Assembly: GCA_043729515.1 (NCBI GenBank)
Contig: JAYTLK010000227.1
Span: 1 to 9,033, forward strand
Direction of reading: 5' to 3'
DNA from: JANXSS01 sp043729515
Lineage (GTDB): Bacteria > Pseudomonadota > Gammaproteobacteria > Burkholderiales > Burkholderiaceae_D
Length of the DNA: 9,033 nucleotides
The position numbers and the translations under genes were made by a program. The stretch's first letter is position 1. Each line of letters starts with the position of its first letter. Positions 1 through 6,825 of this stretch are shown piece after piece. Under the pieces are notes generated by a model. That model had not been told where the DNA came from. It did no database searches and saw only the letters and a program-made list of their open reading frames with translations.

Positions 1-117
1 ATCACCGACCGCACCAAAGACCTCATCAAATCCGGCGGCGAGTGGATCAGCTCGGTCGATTTGGAAAACGCCTTGATGGCGCATGCGGCGGTGGCAGAAG
101 CAGCGGTGATCGCCATC
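1..117 (+). pseudogene. acyl-CoA synthetase (AMP-binding) C-terminal fragment, cut at both ends
   Basis: Frame 1 reads as the A8 core region of the ANL (AMP-binding acyl-CoA ligase) superfamily. DRTKDLIKSGGEWISS is at bases 7-54, followed by VDLENALMAH and a VAEAAVIAI strand. These enzymes activate fatty acids with ATP and CoA, and this segment is the hinge into the mobile C-terminal domain. The wording is closest to medium/long-chain fatty acyl-CoA ligases. The left end is the window edge. After about base 117 family similarity stops: the expected continuation, with the catalytic lysine about 80 residues on, is missing. The frame instead runs through unrelated residues to a TAG at 151-153. 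From base 118 the opposite strand is the GGDEF start of the next gene. The fragment cannot be a working enzyme as written. Homology is clear; whether the break is biological or an assembly artefact is unknown. Confidence 0.85.
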
Positions 118-1266
118 TTCCAGCACTTCGAAGAACTGGGCCCGGTTCGGTAGCCGGGTCAGGCTGTCGATGCGGCTGGCACGGCGCGCCTCGAGTTCGG
201 CCTCCTTCAGTTCGGTGACATCTTCGGTGATGCCGATGGCATAGGCAAGTTCGCCGTTCTCGTCGAACAGGGGCACGGAGCTCATGCGCAGCATCCGGAA
301 TCTGCCATCGGCATGCAGAACAGGGCAGGGTGGCGATGATACCGGCCCCCGACGCGCAATGAGGGCCCGGTCTTGCGTAGTCTGGAGGGCGGCGATCTCG
401 GCCGGCAATTCTGCAAGCCCGGTACCGGGCTCGACGGCGGCACCGTCAAAGCCGAGCATGGATTCGGCAGCGCGGTTCCAGATCAGCATCTCGACCGCTC
501 TGGCGGCGCTGCCGGCATGTCCGGCGCGCTCGTCAGATCCGTCCCGGGCCGCGCGGTTGCCATGACCGGAATGCACGGCACGCGCATCCCGAGCGTCCCG
601 GTCAACGCCGCCGGCGTCGTCTGTGCTGTTGCGTCCCAGGTGGGTGTCGGACGTCAGGCGCTTTGCGTGGACACCCACCGGCAGGGCGTCGAGCAAGGTC
701 TGCAAAAACCGTTCATTGCTGGCAAGGGCCTGCACGGCATTCTGGCGCACGCAGGTCTGCCGTTCCAGCGTGCGGGACTGCACGCGCGCCTCAAGCAGGC
801 GCATCACCTGGTTCGCCAGCCTGGTCAGGGCGCGTTGCTGGCGTTGTGACAGCACGCGCGGCACGATGTCCATGACGCACAATGCGCCAATGCACAGACC
901 CTCCGAGGTCAGCAGCGGTGCCCCGGCGTAAAAACGCAGTGCGGCGGCGCCAATGACGAGTGGATTATTCGTGAACCGGTCGTCTTTGCGCAAGTCCTCG
1001 ACTGCGAGCAAACTGCCGTTTGCGAGAACGTACCGTCCGATCGCGACATCACGCGAGATTTGGACCGATTCGATGTGCAACCGGCTTTTACACCACAGCC
1101 GATCGGCATCCATCAGCGTCATTGCCGCAGCCGGCGTTTCGCAAATTTCCGACGCCAGCATGGTCAGCTCGTCGAATCCTGCCTCGGGTGGCGTGTCGAG
1201 AATGTCGTAACGGCGCAGAGTCTCGAGGCGAAGCGCTTCTTGCTCATGTGAGGTGCAAGTGTGCAT
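1..1266 (-). CDS. GAF-PAS-GGDEF sensor (diguanylate cyclase), catalytic domain truncated
   Basis: An uninterrupted minus-strand frame starts at ATG 1264-1266, with GAGGA 7 bases upstream, and stays open to the window edge (422 codons). Residues 10-160 are a GAF domain (YDILDTPPEAGFDELT near 20-35; RFYAGAPLLTSEG and IGALCVMD at 111-133). Residues 184-352 are a PAS domain (FLQTLLDALPVGV, LIWNRAAESMLGF, then MSSVPLFDENGELAYAIGIT). Residues 361-382 begin a GGDEF domain with the usual DSLTRLPNRAQFF entry. About 20 residues into GGDEF, near base 118, the match ends, and the remaining codons are antisense to an acyl-CoA synthetase. The GGDEF catalytic loop, which would make c-di-GMP, is therefore absent. 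An insertion of about 50 residues rich in Asp, Arg, Ala, Gly and His (about 203-257) splits the PAS domain. The gene is divergent from the chemoreceptor. No membrane segment is seen, so it is probably cytoplasmic. Confidence 0.85.
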   Translation of the reverse strand, partial: MHTCTSHEQEALRLETLRRYDILDTPPEAGFDELTMLASEICETPAAAMTLMDADRLWCKSRLHIESVQISRDVAIGRYVLANGSLLAVEDLRKDDRFTNNPLVIGAAALRFYAGAPLLTSEGLCIGALCVMDIVPRVLSQRQQRALTRLANQVMRLLEARVQSRTLERQTCVRQNAVQALASNERFLQTLLDALPVGVHAKRLTSDTHLGRNSTDDAGGVDRDARDARAVHSGHGNRAARDGSDERAGHAGSAARAVEMLIWNRAAESMLGFDGAAVEPGTGLAELPAEIAALQTTQDRALIARRGPVSSPPCPVLHADGRFRMLRMSSVPLFDENGELAYAIGITEDVTELKEAELEARRASRIDSLTRLPNRAQFFEVLEDGDHRCFCHRRMRHQGVFQIDRADPLAAGFDEVFGAVGD

Positions 1267-1575
1267 TGGTGTTCCTCGAAAATACGGCGGATCGAAAATC
1301 ATCCATCCCTGATACTTTTTGTTACTTGTTACCTAGGATACAACGTTTTTGTGGAAAATTCCTTCCGTCTAGGACAATTTCGCGTTTTGGGCTGGCAAAA
1401 GTTTCTTTATTGGAACACTGACATTGCGACATCCAGACGTACCGACAAAAAATTTGTGAATTGCCAGATGGGAATTTCGCGGCCGGACACTGATAATTGC
1501 TCTATGGAAATGGATTCCTACCTGCCCGCCGGGCGATGAAGCATTCATGACGTACAACAATCTAGGGTGGCCAAC
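1267..1575. promoter_or_regulatory. divergent intergenic region between the GGDEF gene and the chemoreceptor operon
   Basis: These roughly 300 bases hold no credible gene and are clearly richer in A and T than the flanking genes, as expected for back-to-back promoters. A 7-base tandem repeat TTGTTAC occurs twice at 1319-1332, next to a CCTAGG palindrome at 1332-1337. CTGATAAT at 1490-1497 could act as a -10 element, but no matching -35 or FliA-type partner lies at proper spacing. No sigma-54 GG-N10-GC pair was found on either strand. The region must drive both genes, but I cannot place either start site. Confidence 0.5.
1564..1570 (+). promoter_or_regulatory. ribosome binding site of the chemoreceptor
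   Basis: AGGGTGG lies 5 bases before ATG 1576. It includes the alternative GTG at 1567, so it argues for the ATG as the true start. Confidence 0.6.
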
Positions 1576-3639
1576 ATGGAAGCAACGAACCAGTTGTCGC
1601 AGTCCCATGATCTCGATTTGCAGGCGGTGCATTCGGCGCTGAACCGGGTCCAGGCGGTGATCGAGTTCGAGCTCGACGGCACCATCATCCATGCCAACGA
1701 AAACTTTCTGTCCACCCTTGGCTACACCCTCGACGAAGTCCGCGGCAAGCATCACGCGATGTTCTGCGAGCCGTCGTACACCCGTACACCTGCCTACAAA
1801 CAGTTCTGGGCAAACCTGGGCGCCGGGAATTTCGCCCGCGCCGACTACAAGCGCCTGGCCAAGGGCGGGCGTGAAGTCTGGATCAGCGCGTCCTACAATC
1901 CGATCCTGGACGCCGATGGCAAGCCATACAAGGTCATCAAGTTCGCCAGCGACATCACCGCCAGCGTGATGAAAAATGCCGAATTCGAAGGCAAGATCAA
2001 TGCAATCAGCAAGGCGCAAGCCGTGATCGAATTCAATCTCGACGGCACGATCATCGCGGCCAACCAGAATTTTCTGGATGCAACCGGCTATACGCTTGAA
2101 GAAATCGTCGGCAAGCATCACCGCACCTTTGTCGAGGCGACCGAAGCGGCGTCGGCCGAATATGCGCGTTTCTGGCAAAAACTGGGCAAGGGCGAATTCG
2201 ATGCCGGGCAATACAAACGCGTCCACAAGTCGGGGCGTGACCTTTGGCTCAGCGCCACCTACAACCCGATCTTCGACGCCGACGGCAATCCGTTCAAGGT
2301 CGTCAAATTTGCCTCCGACATCACCGCCTCCAAGATGCAGGCGGCGGAAACGATGGGCAAGATGAACGCCATCGACAAGGCGCAGGCGGTCATCGAATTC
2401 GACATGAACGGCATCATCCTCACCGCCAACGATAATTTTCTGAGCGTGATGGGATATGCGCTGACCGACATCCAGGGCGAGCATCACCGCAACTTCTGCG
2501 AGGATGACTACGCCGCCAGCGCCGATTACAAAAAGTTCTGGCAAAAGCTCAACCGCGGCGAATACGAGGCCGGCCGCTACAAGCGCATCGGCAACAACGG
2601 TCGGGTGGTCTGGATCCAGGCTACCTACAACCCGATCCTCGACTTGAACGGCAAACCGTACAAGGTGGTCAAGTTTGCCGTCGACGTGACAGAGCAGGTC
2701 GATATGGAAAAAGGCATCGCGGAAAAAGCAAGGAACGACAGCCGCAAGGTCAACGAATTGCTCGAATCCGTCGACCACGCCGCCAAGGGCGACCTGACCC
2801 GGCAGATCACCGTCGAAGGCACCGAGCCGATCGACCTCCTGGCCGAAGGTATTCAGAAAATGATCGGCGACCTGCGCGGCGTGATCGGCAATGTGGTGTC
2901 GTCAGCGGGTGGTTTCACCGACTCCTCCAAGACCATCGCCGAGCGCGCCAACAAGGTGGCAGCCGGCGCGCAGGCGCTCGGCGCGACGGTCGAGGAAATG
3001 AATGCCTCCATCGATGGCCTGACCTCATCGATCAATTCCATTGCCGACAACACCAAGAATGCCGACGGCCTGGCCAAGGCGACGCAGCAGGAAGCCGAAC
3101 TCGGCGCCAAGGCAGTAGCAAAATCGATCGAGGCGATGGACCTGATCAACCGATCTTCGGAAGACATCGGCGAGATCGTCAAGGTGATTTCAGAAATCGC
3201 CAGCCAGACCAACATGCTCGCCTTCAACGCTGCCATCGAGGCGGCCCGCGCCGGTGAACACGGCCTGGGCTTCTCAGTGGTGGCCGACGAGGTGCGCAAG
3301 CTGGCCGAACGCTCGTCGCAGGCGACCAAGGAAATCTCGAAGCTGATCAATGAATCGGTGAAGCGGGTATCGATGGGCAGCGAAATTTCCCGCCAGGCCA
3401 GCGACGCTTTCGACAAGATCGTCTCCGGTGTGGCTAAAACGACACAAGCGATTTCAGAGATCTCCGGCGCGGCAGGCGAGCAATTATTGACGGCCAAGGA
3501 AGTCAGCAGTGCGATTCAGCACATTGCCGAAGAAGCCGAAAAGTCGGCGGCTTCCTGCGACAGCATCGCCCGCTCGACCGACGGCTTGAACCACAATGCC
3601 GTCGATTTGAACAAGGTCGTCTCGGGTTTCGTTGTCTGA
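1576..3639 (+). CDS. soluble methyl-accepting chemotaxis protein with three PAS domains (BdlA-like)
   Basis: A 687-residue receptor with no membrane segment or signal peptide. Three PAS domains (about 20-130, 142-252, 264-374) repeat at exactly 122 residues. Each carries QAVIEF, a GKHH/GEHH pair, FW, VW or LW followed by YNPI, and a closing KFAxDxT. A HAMP-like linker (about 385-435) leads into the MCP coiled coil (440-687), whose hairpin tip spans 545-575 (NAAIEAARAGEHGLGFSVVA). The tip binds CheA and CheW. Decapeptides at 469-478 (Glu473-Glu474) and 631-640 (Glu635-Gln636) fit the methylation consensus [ASTG][ASTG]xx[EQ][EQ]xx[ASTG][ASTG]. There is no C-terminal CheR-binding pentapeptide; the end is SGFVV. 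ATG 1576 is chosen because AGGGTGG lies 5 bases upstream; GTG 1567 overlaps that site. First gene of an operon with cheR, cheD and cheW. Soluble PAS-MCP proteins such as BdlA control biofilm dispersal; this role is inferred. The ligand or cofactor is unknown. Confidence 0.93.
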   Translation: MEATNQLSQSHDLDLQAVHSALNRVQAVIEFELDGTIIHANENFLSTLGYTLDEVRGKHHAMFCEPSYTRTPAYKQFWANLGAGNFARADYKRLAKGGREVWISASYNPILDADGKPYKVIKFASDITASVMKNAEFEGKINAISKAQAVIEFNLDGTIIAANQNFLDATGYTLEEIVGKHHRTFVEATEAASAEYARFWQKLGKGEFDAGQYKRVHKSGRDLWLSATYNPIFDADGNPFKVVKFASDITASKMQAAETMGKMNAIDKAQAVIEFDMNGIILTANDNFLSVMGYALTDIQGEHHRNFCEDDYAASADYKKFWQKLNRGEYEAGRYKRIGNNGRVVWIQATYNPILDLNGKPYKVVKFAVDVTEQVDMEKGIAEKARNDSRKVNELLESVDHAAKGDLTRQITVEGTEPIDLLAEGIQKMIGDLRGVIGNVVSSAGGFTDSSKTIAERANKVAAGAQALGATVEEMNASIDGLTSSINSIADNTKNADGLAKATQQEAELGAKAVAKSIEAMDLINRSSEDIGEIVKVISEIASQTNMLAFNAAIEAARAGEHGLGFSVVADEVRKLAERSSQATKEISKLINESVKRVSMGSEISRQASDAFDKIVSGVAKTTQAISEISGAAGEQLLTAKEVSSAIQHIAEEAEKSAASCDSIARSTDGLNHNAVDLNKVVSGFVV
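1633..2697 (+). repeat. in-frame triplicated PAS module, 366-base period
   Basis: Three diverged copies of one PAS-coding unit lie in tandem with no length change between equivalent positions. The QAVIEF motif falls at residues 26, 148 and 270, and YNPI at 107, 229 and 351. Trp102, Trp224 and Trp346 also align. Copies still share short identical DNA stretches, such as GACATCACCGCC in copies 1 and 2, but have drifted at third positions. This indicates old duplication rather than a recent event. Confidence 0.9.
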
Positions 3640-3673
3640 ATCGCCTCCTGCAGCCCATTGGCCAAGACAAGCC

Positions 3674-4522
3674 ATGACGACGCTCAACGCGGTGGACACC
3701 ATTGCCGAGCCGACGCCGGCGGCATTGCAGGCCCTGATCGGCCTGGTGCATCGCCATACCGGCATTGCCATGACGGAGCGAAAAAGCGAGCTGTTGCAGG
3801 GTCGCTTGCGTCCGCGCTTGAAAGCCCTGGCGCTGACCAGCTACGACGCCTATTTCAAGCGCGTCGAGCAGCAGGCGGAGGAAGTGCAGGTCTTCATCAA
3901 CATGGTCACCACCAACGACACGGCATTTTTTCGCACGCCGCATGTGTGGGAATATTTTTCTACCCGGTACTTGCCGCACTGGGCCCTCGCCAATCCGGGC
4001 CGGCCCTTGCGAATCTGGTCGGCGGCTGCTGCCACTGGCGAGGAAGCCTATTCGATCGCGATGCGCTGCGAGGAGTTCAAGCGTACGGTGCCCCGGTTCG
4101 AGTATCAGGTCCTGGCCACCGACATCTCGACTGCAGTGCTGGAAACCGGTCGCAAGGGACTCTATGCCGGGCGGTCGGTGGAGCGGATGAAAGAAGCCTG
4201 GCCTGCCTTGTTCGATCGGTACCTCAGCGGCGACGCACGCAGCGCCAGCATCGTGCCGGCGCTGAAGATGCACATCGACTTCGCCAAGCACAACCTGCTG
4301 ACGCGCCTGCGCCCGATGGCGCAATTTGACATTGTCTTCCTGCGCAATGTGCTGATCTATTTCGACGCCGACATCCAGAAAAAAGTGGTCGATCTGCTCC
4401 GCCCGGCGATGCGCGACGATGCGCGGCTGATCCTGGGCGAATCGGAGTCGCTCGGACGAATCGAGACCTGTTATCGCAGCGAGCTGCCACTGGTGTATTC
4501 AATTCAGTCGGAGCCGGCGTGA
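3674..4522 (+). CDS. cheR: CheR chemotaxis receptor glutamate methyltransferase
   Basis: A 282-residue S-adenosylmethionine-dependent methyltransferase that methylates receptor glutamates during adaptation. The N-terminal helical domain (about 15-75) has VHRHTGIAM and RLRPRLKAL. TTNDTAFFR at 79-87 is the family's T-N-E-T-x-F-F-R signature with Asp for Glu. The SAM loop IWSAAAATGEEAYSIAM (114-130) has Ala-Ala where many homologues have Cys-Ser. ATDIS (148-152), HNLL (206-209), FDIVFLRNVLIYFD (218-231) and ILGESESL complete the set. ATG 3674 is preferred, 34 bases after the receptor stop, although its ribosome site is weak (AAGACAAG). An in-frame TTG at 3632, overlapping the receptor stop, would add 14 residues. 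The end overlaps cheD by four bases (GTGA), so the two are probably translationally coupled. The obvious substrate is the receptor upstream. That receptor lacks the pentapeptide tether, so CheR should act without it. Confidence 0.93.
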   Translation: MTTLNAVDTIAEPTPAALQALIGLVHRHTGIAMTERKSELLQGRLRPRLKALALTSYDAYFKRVEQQAEEVQVFINMVTTNDTAFFRTPHVWEYFSTRYLPHWALANPGRPLRIWSAAAATGEEAYSIAMRCEEFKRTVPRFEYQVLATDISTAVLETGRKGLYAGRSVERMKEAWPALFDRYLSGDARSASIVPALKMHIDFAKHNLLTRLRPMAQFDIVFLRNVLIYFDADIQKKVVDLLRPAMRDDARLILGESESLGRIETCYRSELPLVYSIQSEPA

Positions 4523-5052
4523 GCCTCACAGATCAGGAACTGACGCGGGCTTCGCAGCTTCGCCGCATGGCCTCGGCCGACCCGTATTACGTCGGCATGG
4601 GCGAAGTGCGCATCGGTGCGCGTGGAGAAATCCTGCAGGCGACCCTGGGTTCTTGCGTCGGCATTGCCGTCATCTGGAAAAACGGCGGGCGCTGTGGCTT
4701 GGCGCATTGCCTCTTGCCCCAAGCGCCCGGTCTGATGGTGCGCATCGGCGCGCGCTACGTGAGCCAGGCGGTGCCGTCGCTGCTGGCGCTGCTCGGTGCA
4801 AAACCGGCCGACCATGCCGACATCGACGTCATCGTCGCCGGCGGCGCGCGCATGTTTCGCAGTCGTGCAAACACGCCAAACATCGGCGAATCGAACACCC
4901 GGGCGGCCCGTCTGCATTTGACACAAGCCGGCCTGCAGATCACCCGGATTGAGGTCGGCGGCCGCCGTGGCCGACAGATCACCGTCAACTGCGCCTTGCA
5001 AACGGTGGAGATCAACCAGATCGAACACTCTGTGGAGGAGTTATCCCAATGA
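4519..5052 (+). CDS. cheD: CheD chemoreceptor glutamine deamidase
   Basis: A 177-residue CheD, which converts receptor glutamines to glutamates so that they can be methylated. In some bacteria CheD also partners CheC or influences CheA. The catalytic Cys46 lies in TLGSCVGI, with Thr42 just before it and the catalytic His63 in LAHCLLP. The DVIVAGGARMF segment and the later IGESNTRAA segment are also typical of the family. Length is normal. GTG 4519 overlaps the cheR stop as GTGA and has GGAG at 4510-4513, five bases upstream. The stop overlaps the next start as ATGA. The receptor upstream has one consensus methylation pair with a Gln (Glu635-Gln636), a plausible substrate. No CheC is seen in the window. 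Confidence 0.93.
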   Translation: MSLTDQELTRASQLRRMASADPYYVGMGEVRIGARGEILQATLGSCVGIAVIWKNGGRCGLAHCLLPQAPGLMVRIGARYVSQAVPSLLALLGAKPADHADIDVIVAGGARMFRSRANTPNIGESNTRAARLHLTQAGLQITRIEVGGRRGRQITVNCALQTVEINQIEHSVEELSQ

Positions 5053-6773
5053 ACGCAATCACGCACCTGGCCCTGGCAGCCGCCGTCCCGCATGACGTGG
5101 CCGAACTGACCGACGTGCTCCCGGACGCAGAAGCAGTAGTGCTGGCGTCAGTCCCCGCAGCGGACGCGGCGGCAAGCGCGATGGCGAGCCCGCCGACGGA
5201 ATTGTACGGCTCCTTTTTTCTGGGCGACGATGAATTTGCGCTGCCTGCCAACAGCATCCGAGAGGTCGTCAATTATCCTGCGAAAGTCACGCCGATTCCC
5301 TTGGCGCCGGCTTTTCTGGAAGGTGTGTTCAACTTGCGCGGCACGGTTGTTCCGGTGCTGAACCTGGCGCGAATTTTTGATCCGAATGCGGCTGCGATAC
5401 AAGCGTCCTGCAAGATCGCCATCGTCGACCATGGCGCGATACAGATCGGACTCGCGTTCCATGCCACCGGTGAAATCCTGCGGGTGCGCCCGGAGCACTG
5501 CACGAGGCTGGAATACCGCGACAGCGCCAGCCACAACGTCATCAGCGGCATCATCCGCCTCGACGATGGCGCGCGCCTGTTGCAGGTGCTCGATCCGCTT
5601 GCCCTGATTTCGATTGAGAACGTGCCGCAGGTCATGGCGCTGAAATCAACCGGGCGCACGGTGGAAACCAGTCAATTTCATTTGCAGGCCGAACGGCGTC
5701 AATGCGTTGCCTTCCGGATCGGCCGCACCTCGTTTGCTTTCGAGATGAGTGCGATCCGGGAAATCATCGACGTACCGGAGCTGAAAAGCTCGGTCTTGAA
5801 CAGCAAGCTGTGCATCGGCCGCATCAACCTGCGCGGCAGTCCGGTTGCAGTGGTTGATTTCGCGCATCTGTTGCAGATCGGTCGGCCGGACGGCGCGCCT
5901 GCCACCACGAGCAGCGCAGCCCAAGACGTTGGTGTTGGCGGTGGCCTTGCAGGCGCAGGCAGCGCGCGCCGCATCGTCATCGCCCGCATCGGCGAAGCCT
6001 CGATCGGCCTGCTGGTCGATTCGGTGGATAACATCTTCAGTTTTTTTCCTGGCGACGTGTTGCCGATTCCATTGCTGAGCAAGGCGCGCGCCGGCATGTT
6101 CGGCGGCTGCATCCACAAGGACGGTTTCGATCCGATCCTGTTCCTCAATCACCAGGAGATATTTTCCAGCAAGGAGATCGTCGACATGACCCGCGGTCAC
6201 GCCGACCTTTATCAACAGGATGACAGTGCAGACGCAAGCGGCATCCACCGATCAGGCACGTCAGGCACTGCGGCCAAGGCAGGCAAGAAAGGAATTGGCC
6301 AACGCACTGTCTACATCGCCTTCACGGTCGGCAACACCTATGCTCTGGAAATAAGCAAGATCCGTGAAATCATCGACCATACCAGCGAGCTGATGAAGCC
6401 GCCCGGCATGCCCGCCATCGTCGAAGGCGTGCTGAACCTGCGCCGCCAGATGGTGATGGTGCTGAACCTGCGCGCGCTCTATGGGATGCCGCCCCTGATG
6501 GACAAGGCCATGCCGAAAATCATGGTCATCGAGCGCGGTGAAGAGCGTTATGGCCTGCTGGTCGATGCGGTCGAGAACATCATCACCGTCGCCGACAGCG
6601 ACCGCATCCCGACCCCAAGTGTCATGCGCGGAACAGATCCGACCGACATGCGCAGCCAGATGCAGGAAGTCATCGAACTGCACCACGCCGAACATGGCCA
6701 CAAGACGATGAGCGTCTTTGAAATCGACCGTTTCCTCGATCATCTCGCCCGCGAAATCGGCGCTGGCGCCTAG
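5049..6773 (+). CDS. chemotaxis adaptor with three CheW domains
   Basis: A 574-residue scaffold; ordinary CheW has one domain of about 150 residues and links receptors to CheA. After a low-complexity Ala/Val/Asp-rich leader (1-50), three CheW-like domains follow at about 52-190, 215-375 and 418-568. Each has the core strand pair with the CheW Arg: FNLRGTVVPVLNL (94-106), INLRGSPVAVVDF (259-271) and LNLRRQMVMVLNL (462-474). The IGLLVDSV/YGLLVDAV motif is intact in domains 2 and 3 but eroded in domain 1 (IGLAFHAT). Domain 3 has NLRR instead of NLRG. Linkers of about 20 to 45 residues rich in Gly, Ala and Ser separate or interrupt domains (280-306, 390-415). ATG 5049 overlaps the cheD stop as ATGA, with a strong GGAGGAG at 5034-5040. 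It is the last gene of the operon. It has no histidine kinase or receiver domain, so CheA must come from elsewhere. A cytoplasmic array scaffold is inferred. Confidence 0.9.
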   Translation: MNAITHLALAAAVPHDVAELTDVLPDAEAVVLASVPAADAAASAMASPPTELYGSFFLGDDEFALPANSIREVVNYPAKVTPIPLAPAFLEGVFNLRGTVVPVLNLARIFDPNAAAIQASCKIAIVDHGAIQIGLAFHATGEILRVRPEHCTRLEYRDSASHNVISGIIRLDDGARLLQVLDPLALISIENVPQVMALKSTGRTVETSQFHLQAERRQCVAFRIGRTSFAFEMSAIREIIDVPELKSSVLNSKLCIGRINLRGSPVAVVDFAHLLQIGRPDGAPATTSSAAQDVGVGGGLAGAGSARRIVIARIGEASIGLLVDSVDNIFSFFPGDVLPIPLLSKARAGMFGGCIHKDGFDPILFLNHQEIFSSKEIVDMTRGHADLYQQDDSADASGIHRSGTSGTAAKAGKKGIGQRTVYIAFTVGNTYALEISKIREIIDHTSELMKPPGMPAIVEGVLNLRRQMVMVLNLRALYGMPPLMDKAMPKIMVIERGEERYGLLVDAVENIITVADSDRIPTPSVMRGTDPTDMRSQMQEVIELHHAEHGHKTMSVFEIDRFLDHLAREIGAGA

Positions 6774-6789
6774 GGCATCCGGCAGCGAC

Positions 6790-6804
6790 GCGCAGCCGCT
6801 GCGC
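6790..6804. terminator. small GC-rich inverted repeat between convergent genes (possible terminator)
   Basis: GCGCAGC and GCTGCGC flank one C in the 52-base gap between the convergent cheW and HPF genes. It could fold on either strand, but the loop would have to open two base pairs, and no T-run follows on either side. This is weak support for intrinsic termination. Confidence 0.25.
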
Positions 6805-6825
6805 CAGGGCAGGCAATCGACCGGG

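Noticed and set aside
100..130. Insertion sequence or integration scar at the left junction
   Set aside because: No inverted repeats, direct repeats or transposase remnant are visible around the break.
284..931. Overlapping plus-strand frames of 70-158 residues
   Set aside because: They are antisense to the continuous GAF-PAS frame and their composition is that of a shadow.
1319..1332. Tandem TTGTTAC repeat as an operator
   Set aside because: Two short AT-rich copies alone are too little evidence in an AT-rich control region.
1489..1496. FliA (sigma-28) -10 box ACTGATAA
   Set aside because: It matches 6 of 8 bases of GCCGATAA, but no TAAA element is found 15 bases upstream, so it is not supported.
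1567..1569. GTG as start of the chemoreceptor
   Set aside because: It lies inside the AGGGTGG ribosome site that is well placed for ATG 1576.
1369..2778. 469-residue minus-strand open frame antisense to the PAS domains
   Set aside because: It mirrors the codon pattern of the repeated PAS units, has no recognisable domain and no ribosome site. The plus strand is a clear receptor.
3632..3634. TTG as start of cheR
   Set aside because: Possible by coupling to the receptor stop, but it has no well-placed ribosome site and a rare start codon. ATG 3674 keeps the whole CheR N-terminal domain.
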